A stretch of 9,354 bases of DNA. Origin: JAWCLZ01 sp037443105 (lineage in GTDB: Archaea; Halobacteriota; JAWCLZ01). Below, one piece after another: positions 1 through 7,216 of the stretch. The stretch is taken from the NCBI GenBank assembly GCA_037443105.1, contig JBBIOZ010000064.1, forward strand, positions 1-9,354, read 5' to 3'. The notes beneath the pieces were generated by a model. That model was not told the DNA's origin. It searched no databases and saw only the letters and a program-made list of their open reading frames with translations. The position numbers were made by a program, and so were the translations under genes. Numbering within the stretch: position 1 is the first letter of the stretch; every line of letters starts with the position of its first letter.

Positions 1-1050
1 GATTTAATTGAGTTAAAGCAGAAGCTTGAGGCAATTGCTAATTTTGAGGATGTAAAATTCTGCTTTGACCCTCGCATTCCATTAGAGATTAGAGAGTACT
101 GGGCGAGGGATGCTGCTAGAAGAAGATTCTACGAGAGCCACCCCCTCTGGGAGGAATATCGCGAGAGCGAGTTTAAATATAAAATTCCACGCTTTCAAGA
201 GAATTTCTTTGAATTAAATATGGCTGAGATTAATAAGCAGCTAATACCAAAGGGGTATCTCTATTACTGCAGCTCTGGCTATGGCGGTAAGCTCAAGCTC
301 CTCCTTGGCGAGGTCCAAGCACATAGCAAAGTGCAAGAGGTTGATGTTTACTTGATCGATAGAGAATTGATATGCAACTGCGAATTAAACAGCCCTTCGC
401 TTTACAATCACGAGGAGAAGATGATCATCGGCAGAAAGCGTTCAGCGGAATTCTCAGTTTGGAGGAGAATTGAGGAGCTGAGAAAAGCTGAGGGAGTTAA
501 AAAGCAGCTGCTTGAAGCTGAGCTCTATAATTTAACTGGACTTAGGAGTTTTGATGCCGAGCCTGCTGAAATTGAAGGAGCTGTGAAGGAAGCAGCAGAA
601 TGGAAGCTTAAAGCTTGGATAGCACACGAACTGGGACACTTTGCTGCGAAGAAATATTTACCTCATTCCACCTATAATGCTTTGAAGAAGTTCTGCATTT
701 CAAAAAGAGACTTAAGGGTGGATGCATTTATAACCGCAGTGAACGATGCACTTGCAGATACAATCTGGGAAGATGAAATTAAAGGAACCATTGCATTCAT
801 TCTACAATTGCCACAGCAGCAAAAGCTGGGGCTGCTGAGTTCACATATTTTAGATATATTCGACCCCCCTGCTGAATTTAAAGTATTGGTTGAGAAGCGC
901 AGATTGGAAGCTGAATTGATATCCACATTTCTAAAGAATTTAAATCTCGAAGATGAAGAATTGAATAGAGCTAGAGAGGATATTTTTAAAAGAGCTAAAA
1001 AAATCGCTTTAGCTTTTAACGAAAGTCTTTACTATTACAATCAATATTAA
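1..1050 (+). CDS. Putative HExxH zinc metallopeptidase, 5' end missing
   Basis: The frame is open from base 1, so this is a truncated gene of at least 349 residues. The ATG at 220 is internal: the 73 upstream codons read as ordinary charged protein sequence and there is no ribosome site before 220. The visible hallmark is HELGH at 625-639 (residues 209-213 of the visible part), the HExxH motif in which two histidines bind zinc and the glutamate activates water. About 36 residues after the second His comes NDALAD, which resembles the NExxAD third-ligand motif of gluzincins but with Asp in place of the ligand Glu. The rest is predicted helical and hydrophilic. No signal peptide or membrane segment is visible, although the true N-terminus is not in view. 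It ends 4 bases before the giant repeat protein and is surely co-transcribed with it. Peptidase activity is inferred from the motif alone. I do not recognise the family, and the substrate may be an operon partner. Confidence 0.8.
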   Translation, partial: DLIELKQKLEAIANFEDVKFCFDPRIPLEIREYWARDAARRRFYESHPLWEEYRESEFKYKIPRFQENFFELNMAEINKQLIPKGYLYYCSSGYGGKLKLLLGEVQAHSKVQEVDVYLIDRELICNCELNSPSLYNHEEKMIIGRKRSAEFSVWRRIEELRKAEGVKKQLLEAELYNLTGLRSFDAEPAEIEGAVKEAAEWKLKAWIAHELGHFAAKKYLPHSTYNALKKFCISKRDLRVDAFITAVNDALADTIWEDEIKGTIAFILQLPQQQKLGLLSSHILDIFDPPAEFKVLVEKRRLEAELISTFLKNLNLEDEELNRAREDIFKRAKKIALAFNESLYYYNQY

Positions 1051-1054
1051 TTAA

Positions 1055-4000
1055 ATGATTGACTTGCTTAAGCGTGAACTCGAAAGCTTGAAAGATGAGG
1101 AGCTGAAGGACTTTTTCGCTATAGCTGTAAGTAGAGCTAGAAATATAGATGAATTTTTTCTTATCTTGAAATTCACAGTAGATATCACTGCACTTGGCAT
1201 AAATCCTGAGTATTCCCTGCGATATGGCATAGTTTCCACATTTCAATCAATTTCAGAACCAGATATGCTGAATGCAGCTCTTGAAGCTGCTTTAAAACTG
1301 GCTAAAGCTGGAATAGATCCCTGGGCATTGCTTCACTATTCGATTCCAGCTATCTCCAAATCTGCTAAGGGTAAGAAGGAATTTGAGGAATATTTGAATG
1401 AAGTTCAAGAGCTGTGTTTTATTAAGGTTAAGCGCCAGGACCTGCTTCATCAAGCGATTGCTTCTATTCTTAATTCTACGGAGGAAAGCAAATTACAAGC
1501 CATTCGAATATTTAGCAAGCTGCTTGATGCATTGCTGCAAAAAAAACTAGATATAGAGAATGTGCTTCAAAGTATTAGCTCTCTTGCGAGATCGATTGCC
1601 ACTGCCACGCAGCTTGAGATTGGCCTTCAACTTGGCTTAGCCATGGCTAAGAGAAATAGAGATCCAGCTGGATTTTTTCAATTTGGATTTCCAAGGGCAA
1701 TCGAAGCTGCAGCTTTTCTTGGTACGAGTGAATTGGATTTAATATCCCAAATGGCTGAGAGATTGATCTCGAGAGACATCGATCCAAAGGATGTATTTAG
1801 ATATGGTATTCGAGCGCTCTTGAAATTTGCTAAGTCAACTGAGGATTTAAAGCAGGGATTGCTTGCCCTTGAATCGCTCGTTGTAGAGCTTGATAAAAGT
1901 GGAATAAATGCTCAAGCGACTCTTTTCTATGGCTTGAGAGCTTTAGCTGCTATAGCTAAGTCCATGGGGCAGTTAACGCGAGCACTTCAATTTGGAGCTG
2001 AGCTAGCAAGAAGAGGAATAGATCCATGCAATAACTTCAAATATGGCATTGCTTGGGCGGCTGGAAGTATAAATCAAAGCCAGTTTGAAGCAGCCATTGA
2101 AGTGGCAGAGAAATTGATCGCCAGAGGAATAGATCCACTATTTGCATTGCAATATGGAGTGCCGATGTTTGCAAATGTAGATGTGGAATTTAAGAGAGCC
2201 ATGCACTTGCTTGAGAGATTGATGATTGCTTTTCGCGAGCAAAAGATCGATCCAAAGCCACTCTTTGCCTCAACATTCCCTGAGCTAGCGAAAAAAGCAC
2301 GCTGCTTCGAAGAGTTTTTGATCGATCTGGAGAGAATTGAGAAAATAATAGCAAGGGGGAATCACGCCAATCTTCAATTATGCTTGGAAATAGCTATTGC
2401 AGCATATCATTTGGGGTTTGAAGAAGTACTAGAGCATTTGATGGCATTGCTGCCTGAACTTCAGGAAGATGATTCCATGATCAAATACAGCATGCTAACT
2501 GCAATTGCTGCCCTTCGAAATATTGAGGAATTTAAAATCATCTTAAGGCTAGCGTGTGTGCTTGTAAATTGCAAGATAGAATTTGTCGATCATTTGCAGC
2601 ACGCAGTGCCGGCTGTAGCAAGTGTTTTAAAAGGGGATGAATTTAAAGCTGCTATTCAATTAGCCATAAAGCTCGCTGAAAGTGGCATTGAACCATATGA
2701 AACCTTGTACTATGGTATACCAGCTTTAGCTGCATTGAAAGAGGATGAAATTTCACTTGCGCTTCAGCTCGGAGTTAAAATGGCAGATCTAGGCTTGGAT
2801 CCAAAGGTGGCATTCACAAGCGCGCTTCCAGCGTTAGCTGGGAGAAAGGAGCTTGCGCAGGAGCTAGAGGAGATATATGAATTTGCAGCTAGCTTGAATC
2901 AAAGGAAAATCGATCCTTCAAATGCAATTGCTTCTCTCTATCCAGCTCTAGCGAAAATGGCAGTAGATTCAAAGGATTTCAAGACTTGGAGCTTGAGGAT
3001 CTCCAGCTTGGATTCAAAATTGCTGGAGCTATGCTTGAAGAATATAAATGTTATTTTAAACTATTTCAAGCAGCACAGCGAGGCAGACTGGAATCGATTC
3101 ATCCTTGCTCTTAATCTATATTCAAGGGACTACTGGGGAGAATTGATGCTTGATGAAGTTTTAATGACTTATTTATGCTCTTCAGCAGCATCGATCCATA
3201 AATGTGTGGAAAAAGCTCGGGATTATCTTACCTCTCAGGCTAGACAAAAAGCTTCCAGACTCGGGATAAAAATTGAGAGCCTTAAATATGAGGATTGCAT
3301 TGGACTCATTGCGTTGGAAAGTAAATCAACTGAAAAAACAAAAGCTCTTAGCCTAATCCTTGAGAAAATAGCGAGATATGGCAATTGCTATAACTACTTC
3401 CAAGCTGAGCAGCCTCTTTTTTATCGCATATTCAAGCAGGAAACAGCTGGTCTCTCGGAAAAATTCGATGCGCCTGGAGCGAGGTTTAGCTTGAATTATA
3501 AAGTCTCAGCAAAGATGGAGCTTAAGAGCTGTGTAGATAAAATGCCAGTCAATAGCGATGTGAAAGCAGTGAAGGAAGTAATAACTGAAATTAAAGTTAA
3601 GCACGAGCGATTGTATACTCGCTTATATAAGCAGATTCGCGATAGAGGAATCACAATTGAAAAAACCATCGAAGAGGAAGTAAAGGAGGAAAATCTTAAG
3701 GCTATAATTGAGATATTGCTGCACGAGCTGCAGCAGAGCGAGATTGAGGGGAGAGCGAGGTATGTGCTGCTGCTAATTGAAGCATATGCTTTTAAAGAAA
3801 CAGAGGAGATAAGGAAGAAGATTGCTTCTCAAGCTGACCCTGTGCTTAAATTGAATTTAATGGCTGAGTATTGGTGGCATAGCATAAGAACTATAGCTAG
3901 AGGCTTAATTGGTCAAAAATTTTACGAACGCTATGTAGCGCATCTTTTAAAAGAAAAGGCTGAGGTGGAAAAGAATCTCGAGGTGCACGCAGGGAAAGGA

Positions 4001-4552
4001 GGCACAGGCATGCTGTCCTTTGAGCTATCTGAGAGGGGGATAAGCGATCTCTGCAAGGGCGATGTCAGTCAAGACTGCCTCAGGGACAGACTTTTCTTAG
4101 CTAGTATTGCTCACATCGTAGATCCTGCTTTTTTGCTCTTCAAAATCTTCGATGGAGGGGAATGGGTTGGCAATGTTTACGCTGTGGTTTGCAAGGATGC
4201 TGTAGATAGAAACGTGCTGCTCATAGATAATCTTTCCATTAAGATCGAGCATCCAATTCTCAGCGGTAGAAAGGAGGACATAGATATTTTTGTAAAAGAA
4301 TTCATAGAGCAAGTCAAGCGCTATGCTCAAATAGAGAGGTTCGACTATGTGGTGATAGCGCAGGACTGCTCTCCTAGAGTTAGAATTAAAAGTGCTTTCG
4401 AAAGCACGCTATTCCAGCTTCGAAAAATGCATTTGCGAAAGGCAGCTTCGAATCTGCATTTCTCGGAGTTTGGAATTGAAACTGAGTTCATCCAAGCACT
4501 GGGGAAGCTTGAGGCGAAGCAGTGGTATGAAGTTAATGGATATAAGATATGA
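1055..4552 (+). CDS. Large alpha-helical repeat protein with globular C-terminal domain, unknown function
   Basis: This is a 1165-residue protein that I do not recognise. Three parts can be seen. Residues about 45-635 carry degenerate tandem repeats of 35-42 residues, each with a GIDP-like turn followed by xxxxxYGIPAL and then an amphipathic helix, which suggests an alpha-solenoid scaffold. Residues about 640-970 are helical and highly charged; 840-925 could form a coiled coil. Residues about 975-1165 look globular with alternating strands and helices. They include LCKGDVSQDC (cysteines 1000 and 1008), a strand pair around EWVGNVYAVV and VLLIDNLSI, a helix at 1074-1091 and the strand FDYVVIAQ, an order that recalls a GNAT acyltransferase fold. 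There is no signal peptide or membrane segment, so it is probably cytosolic. The ATG lies 4 bases after the upstream stop with no clear Shine-Dalgarno sequence, so translation is probably coupled. A structural or recruiting role with a C-terminal effector domain is inference. Confidence 0.85.
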   Translation: MIDLLKRELESLKDEELKDFFAIAVSRARNIDEFFLILKFTVDITALGINPEYSLRYGIVSTFQSISEPDMLNAALEAALKLAKAGIDPWALLHYSIPAISKSAKGKKEFEEYLNEVQELCFIKVKRQDLLHQAIASILNSTEESKLQAIRIFSKLLDALLQKKLDIENVLQSISSLARSIATATQLEIGLQLGLAMAKRNRDPAGFFQFGFPRAIEAAAFLGTSELDLISQMAERLISRDIDPKDVFRYGIRALLKFAKSTEDLKQGLLALESLVVELDKSGINAQATLFYGLRALAAIAKSMGQLTRALQFGAELARRGIDPCNNFKYGIAWAAGSINQSQFEAAIEVAEKLIARGIDPLFALQYGVPMFANVDVEFKRAMHLLERLMIAFREQKIDPKPLFASTFPELAKKARCFEEFLIDLERIEKIIARGNHANLQLCLEIAIAAYHLGFEEVLEHLMALLPELQEDDSMIKYSMLTAIAALRNIEEFKIILRLACVLVNCKIEFVDHLQHAVPAVASVLKGDEFKAAIQLAIKLAESGIEPYETLYYGIPALAALKEDEISLALQLGVKMADLGLDPKVAFTSALPALAGRKELAQELEEIYEFAASLNQRKIDPSNAIASLYPALAKMAVDSKDFKTWSLRISSLDSKLLELCLKNINVILNYFKQHSEADWNRFILALNLYSRDYWGELMLDEVLMTYLCSSAASIHKCVEKARDYLTSQARQKASRLGIKIESLKYEDCIGLIALESKSTEKTKALSLILEKIARYGNCYNYFQAEQPLFYRIFKQETAGLSEKFDAPGARFSLNYKVSAKMELKSCVDKMPVNSDVKAVKEVITEIKVKHERLYTRLYKQIRDRGITIEKTIEEEVKEENLKAIIEILLHELQQSEIEGRARYVLLLIEAYAFKETEEIRKKIASQADPVLKLNLMAEYWWHSIRTIARGLIGQKFYERYVAHLLKEKAEVEKNLEVHAGKGGTGMLSFELSERGISDLCKGDVSQDCLRDRLFLASIAHIVDPAFLLFKIFDGGEWVGNVYAVVCKDAVDRNVLLIDNLSIKIEHPILSGRKEDIDIFVKEFIEQVKRYAQIERFDYVVIAQDCSPRVRIKSAFESTLFQLRKMHLRKAASNLHFSEFGIETEFIQALGKLEAKQWYEVNGYKI
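1196..2957 (+). repeat. Degenerate 38-residue protein repeat, about 12 recognisable copies
   Basis: Within the large protein the core motif recurs at residues 48 (GINPEYSLRYGI), 86 (GIDPWALLHYSI), 201, 241 (DIDPKDVFRYGI), 283, 321 (GIDPCNNFKYGI), 358 (GIDPLFALQYGV), 397, 507, 544 (GIEPYETLYYGI), 580 (GLDPKVAFTSAL) and 618. Weaker units fill the gaps near 125-165 and 437-475. Spacing between adjacent copies is 36-42 residues. The DNA is diverged, but short stretches persist, for example AGAGGAATAGATCCA-like runs near 2013 and 2122. The pattern (turn with Asp-Pro, short helix ending YGIPAL, longer helix rich in Leu and Ala) is what a two-helix solenoid unit looks like. It is not a TPR, HEAT or PPR consensus that I can match. 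Confidence 0.8.
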
Positions 4553-4561
4553 AGGGAGATT

Positions 4562-5272
4562 ATGCAGAGGGCTAGCTGGCTTATTAAGATTATGGAAATT
4601 GAAGTAGAACTTAGAAGAGCTATAAGGCAAATTTTTCAGCGAAAGGTTGAAATTGAAACAACGCGAGCCAATATGAAATTGAGAGAGATTCCAATCCCTG
4701 AGGAGCTCAAGAGAGATCTAGAGAGGGCAGTGCGGTATAGGAGTCAAGCTAGAAAAAAAGCAATCGAATGCCTCGAGTATATCCAAGAGTGCCTCAGAGG
4801 CACGGATGAAGAGGTATTAAGGAGGTTTAAGAGAGTTTCGAATAAGATTGCCGAGCAGACTCTGAATAACTATCTTGCATCTGGAGACGAAAAAGTTCTA
4901 ACTCAAGGTTTTTTAAACGCATTTGAAGTTGAAGTAGACAAACTTTTTGAGGAGCAGCATAAATATACTTTACTTTATCCAGCGCTTGAGCAAAGGGAGA
5001 GGGAGCTGTATATAAGCGAGGAAGTCGAATTACAGTATCCCTTTTTACCGAGATATCTGAAGGCTTTGCTTACCCAATATCCATCTCTTCTAGACGAAGT
5101 TGGGGGAAAAATTATGGAGATTAAGAGGCATCTTGCTCAAGGGAGGGCTATATTTAGGGAAATTGAGGAGTATGCAGTTGCAGTGTACATTGCTCTGCTT
5201 AAAACCTCAGAGGGAGAAATTTCTAAGATAAATAAAAAGATAAATAAAAATTCTAATATTATTTCTAGATAA
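4562..5272 (+). CDS. Helical, charged protein of unknown function, third gene of the operon
   Basis: This is a 236-residue protein with no recognised family. It is rich in Glu, Lys, Arg and Leu and predicted almost wholly helical. Likely coiled-coil stretches lie at residues 10-40 and 50-80, and there is a proline-containing break around PFLPRYLKALLTQYPSLL. It has no membrane segment or signal peptide. The tail (SKINKKINKNSNIISR) is lysine/asparagine-rich and encoded by a tandem duplication. GGGAG at 4554-4558 lies just 3 bases before the ATG at 4562, and that short spacing leaves the internal ATG at 4592 possible. The gene begins 9 bases after the stop of the repeat protein, so it belongs to the same transcript, and its last 8 bases overlap the end of the convergent permease gene. 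It could be an adaptor or partner of the repeat protein; that is guesswork from position. Confidence 0.75.
   Translation: MQRASWLIKIMEIEVELRRAIRQIFQRKVEIETTRANMKLREIPIPEELKRDLERAVRYRSQARKKAIECLEYIQECLRGTDEEVLRRFKRVSNKIAEQTLNNYLASGDEKVLTQGFLNAFEVEVDKLFEEQHKYTLLYPALEQRERELYISEEVELQYPFLPRYLKALLTQYPSLLDEVGGKIMEIKRHLAQGRAIFREIEEYAVAVYIALLKTSEGEISKINKKINKNSNIISR
5227..5250 (-). terminator. U-rich terminator candidate for the ABC operon, made of a 12-bp tandem repeat
   Basis: On the + strand GATAAATAAAAA occurs twice back to back without a mismatch. Read on the - strand, just downstream of the permease stop at 5265, it gives two TTTTTATTTATC runs. Oligo-T tracts of this kind terminate archaeal RNA polymerase. 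The same bases encode the KINKKINK tail of the + strand gene, so the site does double duty. Confidence 0.5.
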
Positions 5273-6038
5273 TTAATCTGCGCTTCATCAAGTTTATTGA
5301 AGTAATGAAGAAAATCACGCATGCAATTGCTATCCAAGCGAGATTTCCAAGAAGCTCAAAAGTTATATTTCCCAGGGTAAGTCCACGGGCAATTATTACC
5401 ACGTGCGATAATGGCAAGAAATATGCCAGCAATTGTACTGCTTGAGGGAGTGCAGATAGCGGGAAAAAGGTGCCAGAGAATAGAAACATCGGCGTTATGA
5501 GCACAAAGAAGTAGTAATTGAAGGAATCTATATTCGGCACAATTGCGGTGAAGCACATTGAGAGCGAGGCAAAGAGCAAGCCTCCGAGAAAAGCAAGGGG
5601 TAAAATGAAAAGTGCAATTGCACTTGATATAAGTCCAAAGGCTGCAACTACAATTAAAATTATAATTGAATTCATCAAACTCTTAGTTGCACCCCAGAGC
5701 AGCTCGCCAACGATTACATCTTCGATGCTCACTGGAGTGGCAGTCATTGCATCGAAGAGTTTTTGATAGTGCATTCTCACGTAAGAGCCGTAGGAGCATT
5801 CAAAGGATGCGGAGTTCATTATTGAAATTGAAATTAAAGCTGGAGCAATGAAAGCTGCATAGCTAACGCCATCTACCTCGCCTATGTAGCCCCCGAGGCC
5901 ATAGCCAAGGGCAATTAAGAATAATATTGGCTCGAGAAATGGAGGTATGAAGTTCGTTTTATAGGTTTTAACAAAAGCAGCTAGATTGCGATTCCATATA
6001 TTAAGCGAGCGCAGGCTAAATCTAGGGATGAAATTCAC
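5265..6038 (-). CDS. ABC-2 type transporter permease (NodJ/DrrB-like)
   Basis: This 257-residue integral membrane subunit forms, presumably as a dimer, the export channel driven by the ATPase encoded just upstream. Six hydrophobic segments are visible at about residues 31-52, 60-80, 121-137, 139-166, 175-194 and 228-250. The stretch after segment 2 (YQKLFDAMTATPVS) is the conserved cytoplasmic coupling region of this family. MFLFSGTFFPLSALP followed by YFLPLSHVV is typical of NodJ-like ABC-2 permeases, and the length is normal. The start is GTG at 6038-6036, supported by a strong AAGGAGG (6053-6047) 8 bases upstream; it overlaps the ATPase stop codon in a GTGA arrangement. The substrate cannot be read from the sequence: drugs, polysaccharide or lipid-linked glycans are known substrates of relatives. 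The 3' end overlaps the convergent + strand gene by 8 bases. Confidence 0.93.
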   Translation of the reverse strand: MNFIPRFSLRSLNIWNRNLAAFVKTYKTNFIPPFLEPILFLIALGYGLGGYIGEVDGVSYAAFIAPALISISIMNSASFECSYGSYVRMHYQKLFDAMTATPVSIEDVIVGELLWGATKSLMNSIIILIVVAAFGLISSAIALFILPLAFLGGLLFASLSMCFTAIVPNIDSFNYYFFVLITPMFLFSGTFFPLSALPQAVQLLAYFLPLSHVVIIARGLTLGNITFELLGNLAWIAIACVIFFITSINLMKRRLII

Positions 6039-6928
6039 TCCCTCAGCCTCCTTCCAGTGAGTTTGAGGAAAACATCCTCCAAGGTTGCTTTTCTCCTAGC
6101 ATACTCTTTAAATTGAAGTGGATTAAGGAAGCGGTCAAAGATATATATCCTCTCGCCAACAACCTCGAAATCAACTCCCTCGCTCTTGAGCTGTAAAATC
6201 AGGTTTTGATCGCTGCGAAAAACCTCTAACACTTCGCTGCCTATGAACCTTTGAATAAGTTCTCTTGGAGGGGCTTCAACCAATATCTTCCCTCTATCGA
6301 TTATTAATACTCGATCGCAAAGCTGCTCAGCTTCCTCCATGTAATGGGTTGCTAGAATAATTGTAATTCCATTTCGCTTTAGCTCCCGCAAACAGTCCCA
6401 GACTAAATGCCGCGCTTGAGGATCAAGACCGGTGGTTGGCTCATCTAGGATGAGCAGCTTTGGATTGTTGAGCAGCGCTCTAGCGAATATCGCTCTGCGC
6501 TTCATTCCAGTGGATAGTTTTTCTACATTTACATCTTTCTTATCCAGCAGCTGTACAAATTCAAGCAATTTAATTGCTCTTTTCGCAGCCTCTTCACGTG
6601 GAATGCCAAAATAGCTTGCATAGATCAGCAGATTCTCGAAGAGTGAGAAATCCACATCAAGATTGTTCTCCTGAGGAACGATTCCTATGAGGCTTTTGAT
6701 CTCAGCAGGCTGCTTATCCACATCCATCCCAAGTACATATAAATCCCCGCTTGTCTTTGGAGAGATGCAGGAGATCATTCGCATGGTAGAGGTCTTGCCG
6801 GCACCATTTGGTCCTAAAAATGCCAAGCACTCTCCCTTTCTAACTTCAAAAGAGATATTATCAACTGCCACAAAATCATTGAACTTCTTCGTAAGACCTC
6901 GGGCTTTAACAACTATTTCATCGCTCAT
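6035..6928 (-). CDS. ABC transporter ATP-binding protein (NodI/DrrA/CcmA-like)
   Basis: This 297-residue cytoplasmic ATPase powers the exporter whose permease follows it. All nucleotide-binding motifs are intact: Walker A GPNGAGKTS (residues 39-47), Q-loop Gln86 in IVPQENNLD, signature LSTGMKRR (138-145), Walker B LLILDEP (158-164), D-loop TGLD and H-loop His195 in ATH. The family's extra C-terminal region is present and ends with the typical ATLEDVFLKLTGR motif, which identifies drug/nodulation-factor-type exporters rather than importers. The ATG overlaps the stop of the upstream regulator gene (ATGA at 6928-6925), and its own stop overlaps the permease GTG. The three genes therefore form one translationally coupled operon. 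The substrate is unknown. Confidence 0.96.
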   Translation of the reverse strand: MSDEIVVKARGLTKKFNDFVAVDNISFEVRKGECLAFLGPNGAGKTSTMRMISCISPKTSGDLYVLGMDVDKQPAEIKSLIGIVPQENNLDVDFSLFENLLIYASYFGIPREEAAKRAIKLLEFVQLLDKKDVNVEKLSTGMKRRAIFARALLNNPKLLILDEPTTGLDPQARHLVWDCLRELKRNGITIILATHYMEEAEQLCDRVLIIDRGKILVEAPPRELIQRFIGSEVLEVFRSDQNLILQLKSEGVDFEVVGERIYIFDRFLNPLQFKEYARRKATLEDVFLKLTGRRLRE

Positions 6929-7170
6929 AAGATCTTCAAAATTGCTTTTACCACTTCCTCGCCCTTTGCAGTTAGCTTGAAATTCTCCCCCTCTTGCTCC
7001 ACAAGTCCTTTTTCTTTCAATTCCAATAAAATCTTGCTAGCAGTTCTAGAGGGAATTCTCGCTCTTTTGGCGATGACCTCGCTTTTCTCAGCTCCCTTTG
7101 ACTCCAAGATTTTCATAATTCTATCTCTATTGATATTTCCAGTAACATAGCCAATTAGTTCCTCATCCAT
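6925..7170 (-). CDS. Small winged-helix transcriptional regulator of the ABC operon
   Basis: This is an archaeal winged helix-turn-helix protein of 81 residues if it starts at the ATG at 7170 (MDEELIGYVTGN). A longer form from the ATG at 7194 (89 residues) is possible, but its extra MRFKFGII is atypical and would lie inside an inverted repeat. The core reads GAEKSEVIAKRARIPSRTASKILLELKEKGLV, with a helix-turn-helix and recognition helix at about residues 34-53. It is followed by a wing (EGENFKLTAKGEEVV). The protein is a DNA-binding domain with almost no room for a ligand domain, so signal sensing is not evident. It is first in the exporter operon, with a 4-base overlap to the ATPase gene, and palindromes lie at its start; autoregulation is the likely mode. 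Relatives are annotated as MarR- or ArsR-like. Confidence 0.82.
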   Translation of the reverse strand: MDEELIGYVTGNINRDRIMKILESKGAEKSEVIAKRARIPSRTASKILLELKEKGLVEQEGENFKLTAKGEEVVKAILKIL

Positions 7171-7174
7171 GATG

Positions 7175-7216
7175 ATCCCAAATTTAAATCGCATTGGGAT
7201 GCGATAAGCTTATCGC
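7175..7216. promoter_or_regulatory. Two palindromes at the start of the ABC operon, probable operator
   Basis: GCGATAAGCTTATCGC at 7201-7216 is a 16-bp perfect palindrome. Half of it, GATAAGCT, recurs as a direct repeat at 7220-7227. Directly adjacent is an inverted repeat with 7-base arms, ATCCCAA (7175-7181) and TTGGGAT (7194-7200), around the inner palindrome ATTTAAAT. Together they cover the space just before the regulator's likely start at 7170. A dimeric winged-helix repressor binding its own promoter is the simplest reading. The second repeat could instead fold in the mRNA leader. No unambiguous TATA box is visible. Confidence 0.6.

Noticed and set aside
3986..4015. GKGGTG in the repeat protein, resembling the ParA/MinD deviant Walker A motif
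   Set aside because: The motif continues MLS rather than K-T/S, so the essential P-loop lysine is missing, and no Walker B follows.
1055..4552. TPR, HEAT or PBS-lyase assignment for the large repeat protein
   Set aside because: The unit length is similar, but the GIDP/YGIPAL signature lacks the conserved positions of these families, so no name was given.
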